A stretch of DNA of 57,273 nucleotides from Caballeronia grimmiae (GCF_000698555.1 NZ_JFHE01000035.1:1-57273), one strand, 5' to 3'; shown: positions 40,186 through 50,000, counted from the first letter of the stretch. The notes: generated from the sequence alone by a model not told the origin. Numbers and translations: made by a program.

Positions 40186-40866
40186 TCAGGCCTTGCGTGT
40201 ATAGCGCAGCCAGACGACATCATTGTCGAGCGTCTGCACTGACTCCAGTTTCAGATATGCCGGCTTTTGCCACTTGTTCATTGCGACTTCAAACGACGAC
40301 GGATGCGCTTCCCGTCCGTCGACGAGTGGAATCAGCAGTACGCTGACTTCGTCGGCCAAGCCCGCATTCACGAAAGCGCCCGACACGTGGCCGCCTCCTT
40401 CGACGATCAGCTTATCGACTCGCAGTTCGCGCTCCAGCGTGTCGACGACGCGTTTGAGATCGATATCTTCTTTCCCGCCGAACACATACGACGCGCCAAT
40501 GGATTGCAAATAGGCGAGATAGTCGTCCTCCACCGTTTCGGCAAGCACTTCGACGATATGAGAATCGAGTGCGGTGCTGCTTTTCCATGCGACACGTCCC
40601 TTGGGATCGATGGAAATGGCGTATTGACTGGCGTCGCGCGTGGCGAAGTGGTCGGTGCGTGGAATCGGCTCTTTAGCCAGGCCGCGCGGATAGTCCCGGT
40701 CCTTGCCGTGTGAGATTTCCTGCATCGTCACGCGGCCGCACGCCCACGCGTCGGCCTTGAACGTGGCAGCGGTTTCTTCATAGCAGGGGGAGGCGAAGCT
40801 GAGATGCCAGCCATCGGTCAGGCTGCGGCCATCGACCGACGACATCATGTGGCAAACGATATGCAT
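40186..40866 (-). CDS. dihydrofolate reductase-like / RibD C-terminal family reductase
   Basis: This 226-residue protein has the RibD-C/DHFR fold. It opens with IVCHMMSSVDGRSLTDGW, similar to the bacterial RibD reductase start. It has WACGRVTMQEIS at the nucleotide site, GASYVFGGKEDIDLKRVVDTL, and LIVEGGGHVSGAFVNAGLADE, the family's most conserved NADPH-contacting block. It is a stand-alone reductase: no deaminase domain and no riboflavin genes are near. It probably reduces a pterin-like or other small carbonyl substrate. It is encoded downstream of a small acidic protein gene on the same strand, with a hairpin right before its ribosome site. Confidence 0.9.
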   Translation of the reverse strand: MHIVCHMMSSVDGRSLTDGWHLSFASPCYEETAATFKADAWACGRVTMQEISHGKDRDYPRGLAKEPIPRTDHFATRDASQYAISIDPKGRVAWKSSTALDSHIVEVLAETVEDDYLAYLQSIGASYVFGGKEDIDLKRVVDTLERELRVDKLIVEGGGHVSGAFVNAGLADEVSVLLIPLVDGREAHPSSFEVAMNKWQKPAYLKLESVQTLDNDVVWLRYTRKA

Positions 40867-40873
40867 GGCTACT

Positions 40874-40898
40874 CCAGCGTTGTCGAGTGCAACGCTGG
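40874..40898 (-). promoter_or_regulatory. hairpin touching the ribosome site of the RibD-like gene
   Basis: CCAGCGTTG and CAACGCTGG form a perfect 9-bp stem with a seven-base loop. On the reverse-strand transcript it lies immediately 5' of, and by two bases inside, the GGAG ribosome site before the ATG at 40866. It could act as a translational gate, a processing site, or a terminator lacking a T-run for the small gene upstream. Confidence 0.6.
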
Positions 40899-40923
40899 TG
40901 CAAGGCCTGTGCCCATATCCGAC

Positions 40924-41148
40924 TCAGTCTGGCTTTTGATCCGGCGGAAGCGGCCCTTCCTCGTCGATGGTGCTTCCCTGACGCCAGACGTCCTTGCCCG
41001 CCTCGGACAGTTCGCCGCTGCTCGAATTCTTGCCCGCCTCCGTGCCTTCGACCGCCATATCGCCGCCTGCCTGCTCTTGCGACGGTAGTTTCTCGCCTTC
41101 GCGCGCCGCGATGCGATCTTCCTGCGACCCGCCTGCATGTGTTGACAT
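40924..41148 (-). CDS. small acidic, probably disordered protein
   Basis: This 74-residue protein is of unknown function. The start is fixed by a strong GGAGGG site just before ATG, in front of STHAGGSQEDRIAAREGEKL. Composition is rich in Gly, Glu, Asp, Ser and Gln with no hydrophobic core, so it is probably unfolded. The end EEGPLPPDQKPD is acidic and proline-rich. Similar short Gly/Glu-rich proteins occur as stress-related hypothetical proteins in this bacterial group, but I cannot assign a family. Overlapping frames in other phases are open and were judged to be shadows because only this one has a ribosome site and non-random composition. Confidence 0.65.
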   Translation of the reverse strand: MSTHAGGSQEDRIAAREGEKLPSQEQAGGDMAVEGTEAGKNSSSGELSEAGKDVWRQGSTIDEEGPLPPDQKPD

Positions 41149-41280
41149 AGGCCCTCCATGAAATGGAACTACTGGCCGATAGAGCAAGCGCTAGGCCATC
41201 CCAAGCGAAGCACATAAGAGACGATAAATGTCTCTGTCCTCATGCAAGGTGTCAGTCATTAACCATAAAGTGCTTCAAAC

Positions 41281-41865
41281 ATGACTGACTTTGCGACGAG
41301 CACGGAACAGGCTAAAGACAGCCTCAGATATCATCCGCCGGACGATACCCGATCATTACTGCTTCAATGGATAAGACGCGCGCGCGATGCGCAAATCCGC
41401 CACTATGCAATGGCGGACCGGCTATCGGCATATGGAAGACACCTCGGGCTTGCAGTGATCGGAATGACCGCGCTAACGGGTACGTCGTCGTTTCTATCGC
41501 TGGTGTCGACCGCCGTGTCGCCCGAGTTGAGAATCATCGTCGGGATGACGAGCATGGGCGCGGCCGTTCTCGCTTCGCTGCAGACCTTCTTGCGCTTTAG
41601 CGAGCGCGCCGATCTTCATCGAAGAGCCGGCGCTCGCTATGGCGCTGTCCGGCGACGACTGGAAGCGATGCTCGTGCGCAGCACGAACGGCCAGGACATG
41701 TGCGACATGACGGCGGTGCGCGATGAACTCGATCGCATCGCGCAAGCGGCGCCGCATGTACCGCGACGCGTCATGCGCTGCCCGCCGCACGTCAGCTCAT
41801 CAACCGGCCCCATTCATAGTCGACGGCATCGGGACGCATCGGAAACACGCCAGCCCCCGGCGTGA
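41281..41865 (+). CDS. SLATT-domain membrane protein (DUF4231-like)
   Basis: This 194-residue protein has the SLATT arrangement: an N-terminal helix (LLLQWIRRARDAQIRHYAMA), two transmembrane helices (AVIGMTALTGTSSFLSLVST and IIVGMTSMGAAVLASLQTFL) and a cytoplasmic helix ERADLHRRAGARYGAVRRRLE. SLATT proteins are predicted pore-forming effectors in nucleotide-activated conflict systems. No nucleotide cyclase, CARF, TIR or reverse-transcriptase partner is adjacent here, so it appears orphaned. The final 25 residues (from about 170) overlap the 3' end of the convergent ATP-grasp gene by 74 bases and are not conserved-looking. Confidence 0.82.
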   Translation: MTDFATSTEQAKDSLRYHPPDDTRSLLLQWIRRARDAQIRHYAMADRLSAYGRHLGLAVIGMTALTGTSSFLSLVSTAVSPELRIIVGMTSMGAAVLASLQTFLRFSERADLHRRAGARYGAVRRRLEAMLVRSTNGQDMCDMTAVRDELDRIAQAAPHVPRRVMRCPPHVSSSTGPIHSRRHRDASETRQPPA

Positions 41866-42658
41866 ACGTCAATTCGCCGAAGTAGATCTTGTCGCCGGGT
41901 GCATAGAGATCGACTCGCACATATTCGAAGCCTTCGGCAAGCGCGGTCGCGATCGAAAGCAGCTTGTCGAAGTTGTCCGGACGCGGCAGCGGCACATCGC
42001 TGCGCGCGTAATGGCCAATGGCGATGTCGAGCCGGTTCCAGTCGCCGTCGTACATATCGCCGCGCGGATGTTCGCCGAAGCGGTCCGAAATGAGCGCGGT
42101 AAAGACCGTCGGCTTGCTCTCGCCTGCGCGGAAGAAGCAATGCATCTTGATGTCCGCGGGCACGATGCCGGTCTGCTCGAGCAGCAGCTCCTCGAAGAAA
42201 ATCCGCGGGCTGATGGTGCGGTAGTGGCGTTCGCGCGCCACGCGATAAAAGTCCGTTGCCAGCCACTGCTGCGCCAGCGCATGCAGTTCTTCGAAGGTCG
42301 TCTCCGACTTGTTGCGGACCAGCTTGACGAAGCCGCTTCCGTGATTCGCCTTCATCACGAAGCGATCGGGGAGGGCGTCGAAGACATCGCGCGTGAACTT
42401 GTCCGGCGCGGCGTAGAGCTTCGGCAAGTGCTCATCGCCGATCTTGCTGCGAACATAATCGCGCACGGTCAGCTTGTCCGTCAGATCGACGAACCTCGGG
42501 TCCGGATACAGGCAGCGGTAAAGAATCTTCTCGTTGAAGGTTTTCGGCGCTTTGATATTAGGAAAACGGCCGACCTTGTGCAAATGGGCGATGCGCAAAA
42601 ATACGCTATCGGGCAGCCAGTCCTTGGCGCCGTCGACCAACCTTTTGGAAAGCGACAT
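41792..42658 (-). CDS. TupA-like ATP-grasp protein
   Basis: This 288-residue protein belongs to the TupA-like ATP-grasp family, known from teichuronopeptide and capsule loci. Recognisable blocks are FNEKILYRCLYPDPRFVDLT DKLTVRDY (read as two parts), the nucleotide-binding FVMKANHGSGFVKLV, the FFEELLLE segment, DIKMHCFFRAGE and the metal-binding end YVRVDLYAPGDKIYFGELTF. The family is predicted to couple amino acids or peptides to polysaccharides. Lying 0.87 kb from the cellulose operon, on the opposite strand, it may modify a surface glycan, but no glycosyltransferase is adjacent. It overlaps the SLATT gene tail to tail. Confidence 0.9.
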   Translation of the reverse strand: MSLSKRLVDGAKDWLPDSVFLRIAHLHKVGRFPNIKAPKTFNEKILYRCLYPDPRFVDLTDKLTVRDYVRSKIGDEHLPKLYAAPDKFTRDVFDALPDRFVMKANHGSGFVKLVRNKSETTFEELHALAQQWLATDFYRVARERHYRTISPRIFFEELLLEQTGIVPADIKMHCFFRAGESKPTVFTALISDRFGEHPRGDMYDGDWNRLDIAIGHYARSDVPLPRPDNFDKLLSIATALAEGFEYVRVDLYAPGDKIYFGELTFTPGAGVFPMRPDAVDYEWGRLMS

Positions 42659-43532
42659 TCTTTCTCCCGGATAGGACGCGGTGTGTCGTTGTGTCAGTGA
42701 TCGAACAAATGATACTTACGTTTGTAAATTAGGCAACGGTTTGACTACCTGAAAATGCATCCGCTTGCGCCGTGCGCGGTATCGCACAGACATGGCGTTA
42801 TTCGTCTGACCTTGCATTAAGAGGACGGTCGTGCGTACGGAATTAGCCAACGCGTTAATACCTGAATGTAGATCGTAGCCCGAACCCGAGCGGAACGATG
42901 CAAGCATTAGTAACGAGCCCTTGCCCGCAATCCCGGCGTTCGTAAAATCGGTCATCCGGTCCGCTAAATGCGATTGATTTACCGTTTAACGGCTTACGTT
43001 GATTAATGCGGGTGATACAGGGGAATGGGTAAGGGCGGTGCATGTCAAGGACAACGATTAATGGCGCGAAAATGGCGGCGGTGACAACTGAACAGAAGCG
43101 AGCGTTCTTGGGGCTCGCTTAAAGACTTCACCAAAATTTCGCAGAGCAAACAGAAACTAAACGCGGCGCTACTTTCCGTCGTTTTCCTATCATCAACGAT
43201 TGCTCCGAGCGATTCATCCGGCGGGGTATTAGCTGCCCCAAGCATTTAATGCCGGCGTAAATGGAGTCGAATCAGTCCACTTAGGACGACACATCGTTAT
43301 TGCCGATTTAGGCAAGACGCCTTACACCTTTTCCACTTCTTTTTGACAAACGTGCGAAAGGAAATGACAATTCGTAAGCCTGTGTGCGGAACCGCACATT
43401 GCCGCTTATCCTGTGTTTATAGAGTTGTTTCCGGGACGCCCACGCCAACGAACTCGAGATTGCACGGGCTAAGCGGTAAGAAAGACTGAGAGCTTTGAAG
43501 ACAGGCCCGCAAAAACGAGTTCGGAATTAGTC
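42659..43532. other. long AT-richer non-coding region upstream of the cellulose operon
   Basis: This 870-base stretch is visibly less GC-rich than the genes on either side and has no convincing gene: short frames such as 42716-42955 on the reverse strand lack a ribosome site and family features. It holds the palindrome at 43383-43398 and presumably the promoters of bcsB and of the leftward ATP-grasp gene. Its size suggests elaborate control of cellulose synthesis or a small RNA not recognisable by eye. Confidence 0.55.
43383..43398. promoter_or_regulatory. perfect TGTG-N8-CACA palindrome, candidate CRP/FNR-type operator of bcs
   Basis: TGTGCGG and CCGCACA flank AA, giving a perfect 16-bp palindrome with the TGTG-N8-CACA spacing of CRP/FNR-family sites. 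It lies 134 bases before bcsB. In Burkholderia cenocepacia a CRP/FNR-family c-di-GMP effector (Bcam1349) is known to activate cellulose genes, so a homologous regulator is a plausible ligand. Binding here is inference. Confidence 0.55.
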
Positions 43533-45833
43533 ATGCTAACGATTGAAATAAAACGGAAGGGGCGCGGGGGCGGGGCGGGCGCGCGTCCGAACGTGCGCTC
43601 TAAACCGGCAGTTCGGCCGTTAGTCTGGATAACGGAAAGGTTCGGCTTCTCGTTGGTTGTCACGATGATCGCGTGGCTTGCGGCCGTCCTGACACCTTCC
43701 GCTTTCGCAGCACCGAACGCTACGCAAGCATCGCTCGCGGGGACCGGGGACGCGAGCGACGGCAAAGTTCACATTCCTTTCTCTGCGCTGGGCGCATACC
43801 GCACGCTAAGTCTTCGCGGACTGGAAGACGTACGCACGGTGAACGTGGGCGTGAGGCGCGATCGCATCGTCAAGGCTGCACGTCTGCGGCTTGTTTATTC
43901 GTATTCGCCAGCATTGCTGTTCCCGATGTCGCATCTGAAGGTGTCGATGAACGACCAGGTCGTCGCGACGCTGCGGTTCGCGCCTGAAAGCGCGGGGCGG
44001 ACGGTGACGCAGGACATCGAGATCGATCCGCGTCTGATGACCGATTACAGCGCGTTGCAGCTGAAGCTGATCGCGCACTATTCGATGGAGCACTGTGAAG
44101 ACCCGGGCAACACTGGTTTGTGGGCCGATATCAGTTCAAACAGCGAGATCGTGCTCGACGAAGTTCCGATCACGTTGCCCAACGAACTCGCGCTCTTGCC
44201 CGCGCCGTTCTTCGACGAACACGACGTCAACCCGTTGCGGCTCACGTTCGTGCTGCCGTCGAATGCAAGCGATGCCACTCTGCGCACCGCATCGGTGATC
44301 GCATCGTGGTTCGGATCGCTCGCGGATTACCGCAAGGCCCGCTTCCCAGTCACGCCCGACTTGCCGAAGGACGATCACGCCGTGCTCGTCGGCCGCCTCG
44401 ACGACCTGCCGCCGAACGTTCGTCCCGTCGGCGTCAGCGGACCGGCGCTCGTCATCACCGACAACCCCGCCGCGCCCGGCCACAAGCTGCTGATCGTCAC
44501 AGGGGCGAATGCACAGGATGTCGACAGCGCCGCCTATGCACTGGTGCTGCGCACGCCGGGCCTGTCGGGGCCGGTTGCGAACATTGGCCGCCGCGATCCC
44601 GAACCCGAGCGCAAGCCCTATGACGCTCCGCGCTGGACGCCCGTCGACCGGCCCGTTCGTTTCGCTGAAATAGTCAAGCGTCCTGAACAATTGCAATCGC
44701 TAGGCGGCGCGCTCGAAACCATCAGCCTGGAATTGCGCGTGCCGGTTGACCTCACGTCGTGGAACGAAGTCGGTGCGCCGCTCGACGTGCGCTACCGCTA
44801 CACCGCGCCGAGCGTGCAGAACAACTCCGCGTTGTCGATCGAGATGAACAAGCAGTTAATCAAGTCGTATCGCCTGACGCCGAACGGCGACACAGCCGGT
44901 GTGAAATCGTCCGGTGCGCGTGGCTCGACGGCTGAACTGGAAGTGCCGGCCTATCAGCTCGTCGGCGATAACCAGCTCGATTTCCGCTTCAATCTCGATT
45001 CCGAGAAGAGCACGCTGTGCGCTGGCGCGACCGGCAATCCGGCGCGCGCGTCCATCGATCCCGAATCGACCATCGACTTCAGCCGCTTCGTGCACTACGC
45101 ATCGATGCCGAATCTCGCGTACTTCGCCAACAGCGGCTTCCCGTTCTCGCGCATGGCCGACCTGTCGCAGACGGTCGTCGTCGTGCCCGTCCATCCCGCG
45201 CCTCACGAACTCGAAACCATGCTCACGATCTTGGGCCGTATCGGCAAATCGACCGGCTATCCCGCGTTACGCGTGCAGGTCGCGCGTCCGTCGGAAACCG
45301 CGCGCTTTGCAGACAAGGACGTGCTGATGATCGGCGGATCGCCGGCCGCGCCGCTCGTCAGCGCATGGAGCGAGTCGGTCCCGCTCGCCGTCGATACCCG
45401 CGCCGCCGATGTGAAGCGCGTCGGCTTCTCGAAGGCGCAGCAAGCGGGAGCCGGCGCGCTGCGCCTCAACGTCGACGCGGCGCTGTCGGCGGTGTATGGC
45501 TTCCAGTCGCCTGCGGCGAAGGGGCGCTCGGTCGTCGCGCTGGTGGCGAGCGACGCGACCCGCGCCCGCGAACTGCTCGATGCGTTCGACGACCCGCAAC
45601 TCGTCGGCCTCATCCGCGACGATGTCGCCGTGATCCAGCGCGACAGCGTCGAGAGCGCGCGCATCGGCGAACGCTATGCGGTGGGGCATGTGCCCTGGCG
45701 CGACCGGGTGCTGGGCTTCGCGTCGCGGCATCCGGTGCTGCTCGGCATCCTCGGCGTGCTGGCGGGCCTGCTGCTCGCGGTGGGCGCGTTCAACTTCCTG
45801 CAGCGTCTCGCGCAGCGTCGACAGGAGTTCTGA
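43533..45833 (+). CDS. bcsB: cellulose synthase periplasmic subunit BcsB
   Basis: This 766-residue periplasmic partner of BcsA is anchored by one C-terminal transmembrane helix (HPVLLGILGVLAGLLLAVGA) and begins with a long, positively charged signal sequence ending near SAFAAPN. Typical BcsB blocks are FSALGAYRTLSLRGLEDVRT, VNVGVRRDRIVKAARLRLVY, the carbohydrate-binding HYSMEHCEDPGNTGLWADIS and LVGRLDDLPPNV. The protein guides the emerging glucan across the periplasm, and its anchor helix is needed for BcsA activity. It is the first gene of the operon here, four bases from bcsZ, whereas in enterobacteria it directly follows bcsA. The ribosome site is weak, so a slightly different start is possible. 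Confidence 0.95.
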   Translation: MLTIEIKRKGRGGGAGARPNVRSKPAVRPLVWITERFGFSLVVTMIAWLAAVLTPSAFAAPNATQASLAGTGDASDGKVHIPFSALGAYRTLSLRGLEDVRTVNVGVRRDRIVKAARLRLVYSYSPALLFPMSHLKVSMNDQVVATLRFAPESAGRTVTQDIEIDPRLMTDYSALQLKLIAHYSMEHCEDPGNTGLWADISSNSEIVLDEVPITLPNELALLPAPFFDEHDVNPLRLTFVLPSNASDATLRTASVIASWFGSLADYRKARFPVTPDLPKDDHAVLVGRLDDLPPNVRPVGVSGPALVITDNPAAPGHKLLIVTGANAQDVDSAAYALVLRTPGLSGPVANIGRRDPEPERKPYDAPRWTPVDRPVRFAEIVKRPEQLQSLGGALETISLELRVPVDLTSWNEVGAPLDVRYRYTAPSVQNNSALSIEMNKQLIKSYRLTPNGDTAGVKSSGARGSTAELEVPAYQLVGDNQLDFRFNLDSEKSTLCAGATGNPARASIDPESTIDFSRFVHYASMPNLAYFANSGFPFSRMADLSQTVVVVPVHPAPHELETMLTILGRIGKSTGYPALRVQVARPSETARFADKDVLMIGGSPAAPLVSAWSESVPLAVDTRAADVKRVGFSKAQQAGAGALRLNVDAALSAVYGFQSPAAKGRSVVALVASDATRARELLDAFDDPQLVGLIRDDVAVIQRDSVESARIGERYAVGHVPWRDRVLGFASRHPVLLGILGVLAGLLLAVGAFNFLQRLAQRRQEF

Positions 45834-45836
45834 GCG

Positions 45837-47021
45837 ATGAACCGCCGCCCCGCGTCCCCTCTTAGTTTCTGGCTGTTGATCGGCGTGGCCGGGCTCTTTC
45901 TTGCGCTCGTCCTCGCGCCCGCCGCGCGCGCCGAAGCGGCCGAGGGCTGCGGCCCGTGGCCCGCGTGGGAGCAGTTCAAGCGCGATTTCCTGTCGGACGA
46001 TGGCCGCGTGATCGACGCCAGCGAAGCCGACCGGCGCACCGTGTCGGAAGGGCAGTCGTACGCGCTCTTCTTGGCGCTGGTCGCCGGCGACCGCGCCGCC
46101 TTCGACAGGATCATGCACTGGACCGAGAACAATCTCGCGGATGGCGACCTGACCGGCCATCTCCCGGCGTGGCTGTGGGGACGCGCGAACGACGGCTCGT
46201 GGACCGTGCTCGATTCGAACCCCGCTTCGGACGCGGATTTGTGGATCGCCTACGCGCTGCTCGAAGCCGGCGCGCTGTGGGGCGAGCGCGCCTATTCGCT
46301 GCGTGGCGCGCGGCTCGCGGCGCGGGTGCTCGAAGACGAGACGTTTCCCGTCGCGGGCGTGGGGCGGTTCCTGTTGCCGGGCACGACGGGATTTCATCCG
46401 ACCGACAACACGTGGATCGTGAATCCGAGTTACGCGCCGTTGCAAGTGCTGCGCGCACTTGCGACGCGTTTTCCGGCCGAGCGCCGCTGGCAGCAACTCG
46501 TCGATGGCAGCGCCGTGATGCTGCGGGATTCCGCGCCGCGCGGCCTCGCGCCCGACTGGGCGACGTATCGCGCGGGCCATGCGTTCGACCGTGACGCAAC
46601 CGCCACCGACGACACCACCGGCTCCTACAACGCAATTCGCGTCTATCTGTGGGCCGGAATGCTCGATGCGGACGACCCGCGCGCTGACGCGCTGCGCCGC
46701 CATTTCGTGCCGTTCGCCGACTTCATCGCGGCGCGCGGCACGCCGCCCGAAAAGGTCGATGCCGCGACCGGCGCGGCAGCAGCCAACGACGGCAACGCGG
46801 GCTTCTCGGCGTCGGCGGTGCCGTTCCTCGTGTCACTCGGGCAGCGTGCGCTGGCGGCGGGACAGGCCGCCCGCGTCGCCCGGCTGAACGCGGAGAGCGC
46901 ACCGGGCTACTACACGAGCGTGCTGACGCTGTTCGGCATCGGCTGGTACGAGGGGCGCTATCGCTTTGCCGCCGACGGCACGCTGCGTCCCGCATGGAGC
47001 GCCACATGCACGCCACGGTGA
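45837..47021 (+). CDS. bcsZ: periplasmic endo-1,4-beta-glucanase BcsZ (GH8)
   Basis: This 394-residue glycoside hydrolase family 8 enzyme cuts cellulose in the periplasm and is needed for proper fibre export. A signal peptide covers about residues 1-35. The catalytic acid is the glutamate of TVSEGQSYALFLAL (Glu71). Other conserved blocks are LPAWLWGRANDGSWTVLDSN with ASDADLWIAYALL, PTDNTWIVNPSYAPLQ and TTGSYNAIRVYLWAGML, the last in the region that holds the catalytic base. Length is slightly above the E. coli enzyme. The gene starts four bases after bcsB, and its 3' end overlaps the start of bcsC. Confidence 0.95.
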   Translation: MNRRPASPLSFWLLIGVAGLFLALVLAPAARAEAAEGCGPWPAWEQFKRDFLSDDGRVIDASEADRRTVSEGQSYALFLALVAGDRAAFDRIMHWTENNLADGDLTGHLPAWLWGRANDGSWTVLDSNPASDADLWIAYALLEAGALWGERAYSLRGARLAARVLEDETFPVAGVGRFLLPGTTGFHPTDNTWIVNPSYAPLQVLRALATRFPAERRWQQLVDGSAVMLRDSAPRGLAPDWATYRAGHAFDRDATATDDTTGSYNAIRVYLWAGMLDADDPRADALRRHFVPFADFIAARGTPPEKVDAATGAAAANDGNAGFSASAVPFLVSLGQRALAAGQAARVARLNAESAPGYYTSVLTLFGIGWYEGRYRFAADGTLRPAWSATCTPR

Positions 47022-50000
47022 AACAGGGCGCCTGCGGAGGCGCTGTCGCGGCGTTGCTCCTCGCTCCGGGCGCGGGGCGAGCGTCGGGCGCATCGCCGCC
47101 GGACGCATTGCCCGAGGATGCCGGCCGCTTCTACGACATGTCGCGGATGTGGGCGGCGAAGCATCGCGACGATCTCGCGCTGTCGCAGCTCCAGAAGGCG
47201 CTGCTGATCGCCCCGGACGATCCGATGCTGCTCGCCGAACAGATCCGCATTCTGTTGCGGCTCGGCCAGCCGGACCCGGCGAAGGCCATTCTCGACGGCT
47301 TGCGCAAACGTTCTCCTGATGCCGTGGAGACGCGCTGCATCGAAGAAGAATATCGGGTGGCGACCACGGGCCGTCAGGAGATGGCGGGCATCCGCCTGCT
47401 GGCGCGCAGCGGCCGCGCGGACGAAGCCCTGCGCCGGCTGAAGGCGTTCTTTCCGAACGGCGCGCCGTGCGGGCCGCTCGGCGCGGAGTACAACAAAATT
47501 CTCGGCTCGACCGATGCCGGCCGTCCGCAGGCGGTTGCCGCGCTGCGCCGCGCGCTGGCCGCGAATCCGAACGACGTCGACGCCGCGCTCGTGCTGTCCG
47601 TCCTGCTCAACGAACGCGCGACGCGCCCGGAAGCCGAACGCATCGCGCATGGGCTCGTCGGGCGCGACGACGTGAGCCGCGAAGTATCGCTCGATGTCTG
47701 GCGGCGCGTGCTGAAGGCGGGATCGGATGAGCCAGTCTTTTTGCCGTCGTTGCGCGCGTATGTCGAGATGGTCCCCGACGACGATCAGATGCGCGAGCGG
47801 CTTGCCGGGCTCGAAACGGCTGTCGGCGCCCAACTGCGCGCCGAACGCGATCCCGCGTATATCGCGCGCCAGCATGGCCTCGCGGCGCTTGCCCAGGGCG
47901 ATCTGGCGCGCGCGGAGCCGTTGCTCGTGCGCGCGGCGGCGGCCCGTCCGGACGATCCCGACGCCGTCGGCGGACTCGGACTGCTGCGCCTTCGCACCGG
48001 CGATCAGGACGCCGCGCACGCGCTCTTCATGCGCGCGGCGGAACATGCGCCGGACAATCGCAGCAAATGGGTCGGCCTCGCGCGCACGACCGAACTCTGG
48101 GGCGCGCTCGCCAAAAGCCGCGAGGCGCTGGCGAACGGCCGTCCCGCCGATGCCGAACGCGCCGCCCGCGCGGCGCTGCGCATCCAGCCGAAGAACGACG
48201 ACGCGCGCCTCCTGCTCGCGAACGCGCTCGTCGCCCAGCAGCGATGGACCGACGCGGAGCCGATCCTGCGCGGTCTGCTGGCCGCGCGCAAGCCGAATCT
48301 GGACGCGGTCGCGCCGCTGCGCGTCGTGTACGAGCGGACCGGCCGCACCGCCGAGCTGGATAGCCTGTTCGATTCGCTGCAGCGCCGCGTCACGTCGCCG
48401 AAGGAGAAACAGGAGATCGCGCAGATGCGCGCGGAGCTGCTCGTCAAGCAGGCCGAGCGATTCCACGCCGATGGCCGTGACGGTCCCGCCGCCGATCACT
48501 ACGAAGCCGCGCTCAGGCTCAATCCCGACGCCGCCTGGACGCGCTTCGCGCTGGCGCGGCTGTATCGCGATCTCGGTTCGCCGGACCTGGGCCGCCGCGT
48601 GATGGAAGACGGGCTCGCTGCGAGTCAGGCGCCCTCGATGCGCTACGCCGCCGCGCTCTACGACAACTCGCTCGACGACGTCCGCAGCGCGAAGGCGCTG
48701 GTCGCGCCGCTGCCCGAGAGCGAGCGCACCGACGGCATGCGCGAACTGGTCCGCAAGCTCGACGTGCACGAGGCGCTGGAAACGTCGCGCGAGGCGGCAT
48801 CGCACGGAGAACGCGAACGCGCCGCCGCCGCGCTGAAGGAAGCACGCGACAAGGCGGGCGACGACCCGTATCTGCTCGCGTCGGTCGGCGCGGCGTATAT
48901 CGATCAGGGCGAGCCGGACCGGGGCGTCGTGCTGCTGCGCGACTGGATCGACGCACACCCGAACGCCGCCGATGCCGACATCCGCCTGCGCTACGGCGAT
49001 CTCCTGAGCAGTTCGCACCGCGACCGCGAGTTGCAGGCGTGGCTCTATGCGTTGCGCGAGCGCGGCGGACTGAATAAACGCCAGCTCGCGCGTCTGGAAG
49101 ATCAGGCGCTGCGGCTCGCGCTGCGACAGACCGACGAAGCCCTGGAGAACGACGACTTCGAACGCGCGCGCAAGGTGCTCGCGTCGGTGAGTCCGGCGGG
49201 CCGGGCGGACCGGCGCTACACGCTGGAACTCGCGGATGTCGAGCGCAGGCAGGGCAATTTCGCGGTGGCACGGGAGCAGCTCGAACCGGTGCTCGCGAAA
49301 GCCCCCGACGATGCCGAAGCGCAACTCGCGCTCGCCCGCGTGCTCGAAGACAGCGGCGAGCGCGCGGAGGCGCTGACGGTGACGCGCCGCGTGCTGTCGC
49401 AAGTGCCGCCCGATGACGTCGACACGCGGCTCGGCGCGGTGCGCCGGCTGGCATCGCTCAAGGAGACGGACGAGGCGCGGGCGGTCACGGCGGGCTTGCG
49501 GCAGGAATATCCGCAGCGGCCCGACGTGACGGTGCAGGCCGGGCGGCTCGCGCAGCGCGCGTATCACTTCGACGAAGCGGCATCGCTCTACAAGACGGCG
49601 ATCGCGCAGGAAACGGCGACCGGGCTTGCCGCCGATCGCGGCACGTCGCCCGCGCAGCGCGCGCTCGATCAGCTCGAAGCGCGGCGCGAGCCGGACGTGG
49701 AAGCGGGCCTGTTGTTCGCCTACAAATCGGGCGATGCGGGCATTTCCAATTACCACGCGCAGCAGGTGCCGGTGTACGGACAGGTGCCGATCGGCTACGC
49801 GGGCCATCTGTTCGCGCACGTCGACACCGTGCACCTCGACGCGGGCACGCTTCAGAATCCCGACATCGACAGTTATACCCGCAACACGTTCGGCACCTTC
49901 GCCGCGCGTGCCGCCGGCACGCCGCTCGTCGCCTCGGTGCATCAGCGCGCGTTCGGCGTCGCGATCGGGGCGGGCTACCAGTCGGACGCGTGGCGCTTCG

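Noticed and set aside
40869..41159. Alternative 96-codon reverse frame overlapping the small acidic protein
   Set aside because: It shares the region with a frame that has a GGAGGG ribosome site and coherent acidic composition; this one is Arg-rich and shadow-like.
42716..42955. 79-codon reverse frame in the bcs upstream region
   Set aside because: The composition is not absurd, but there is no ribosome site, no signal, no recognisable family, and it lies in the control region. It is left as non-coding.
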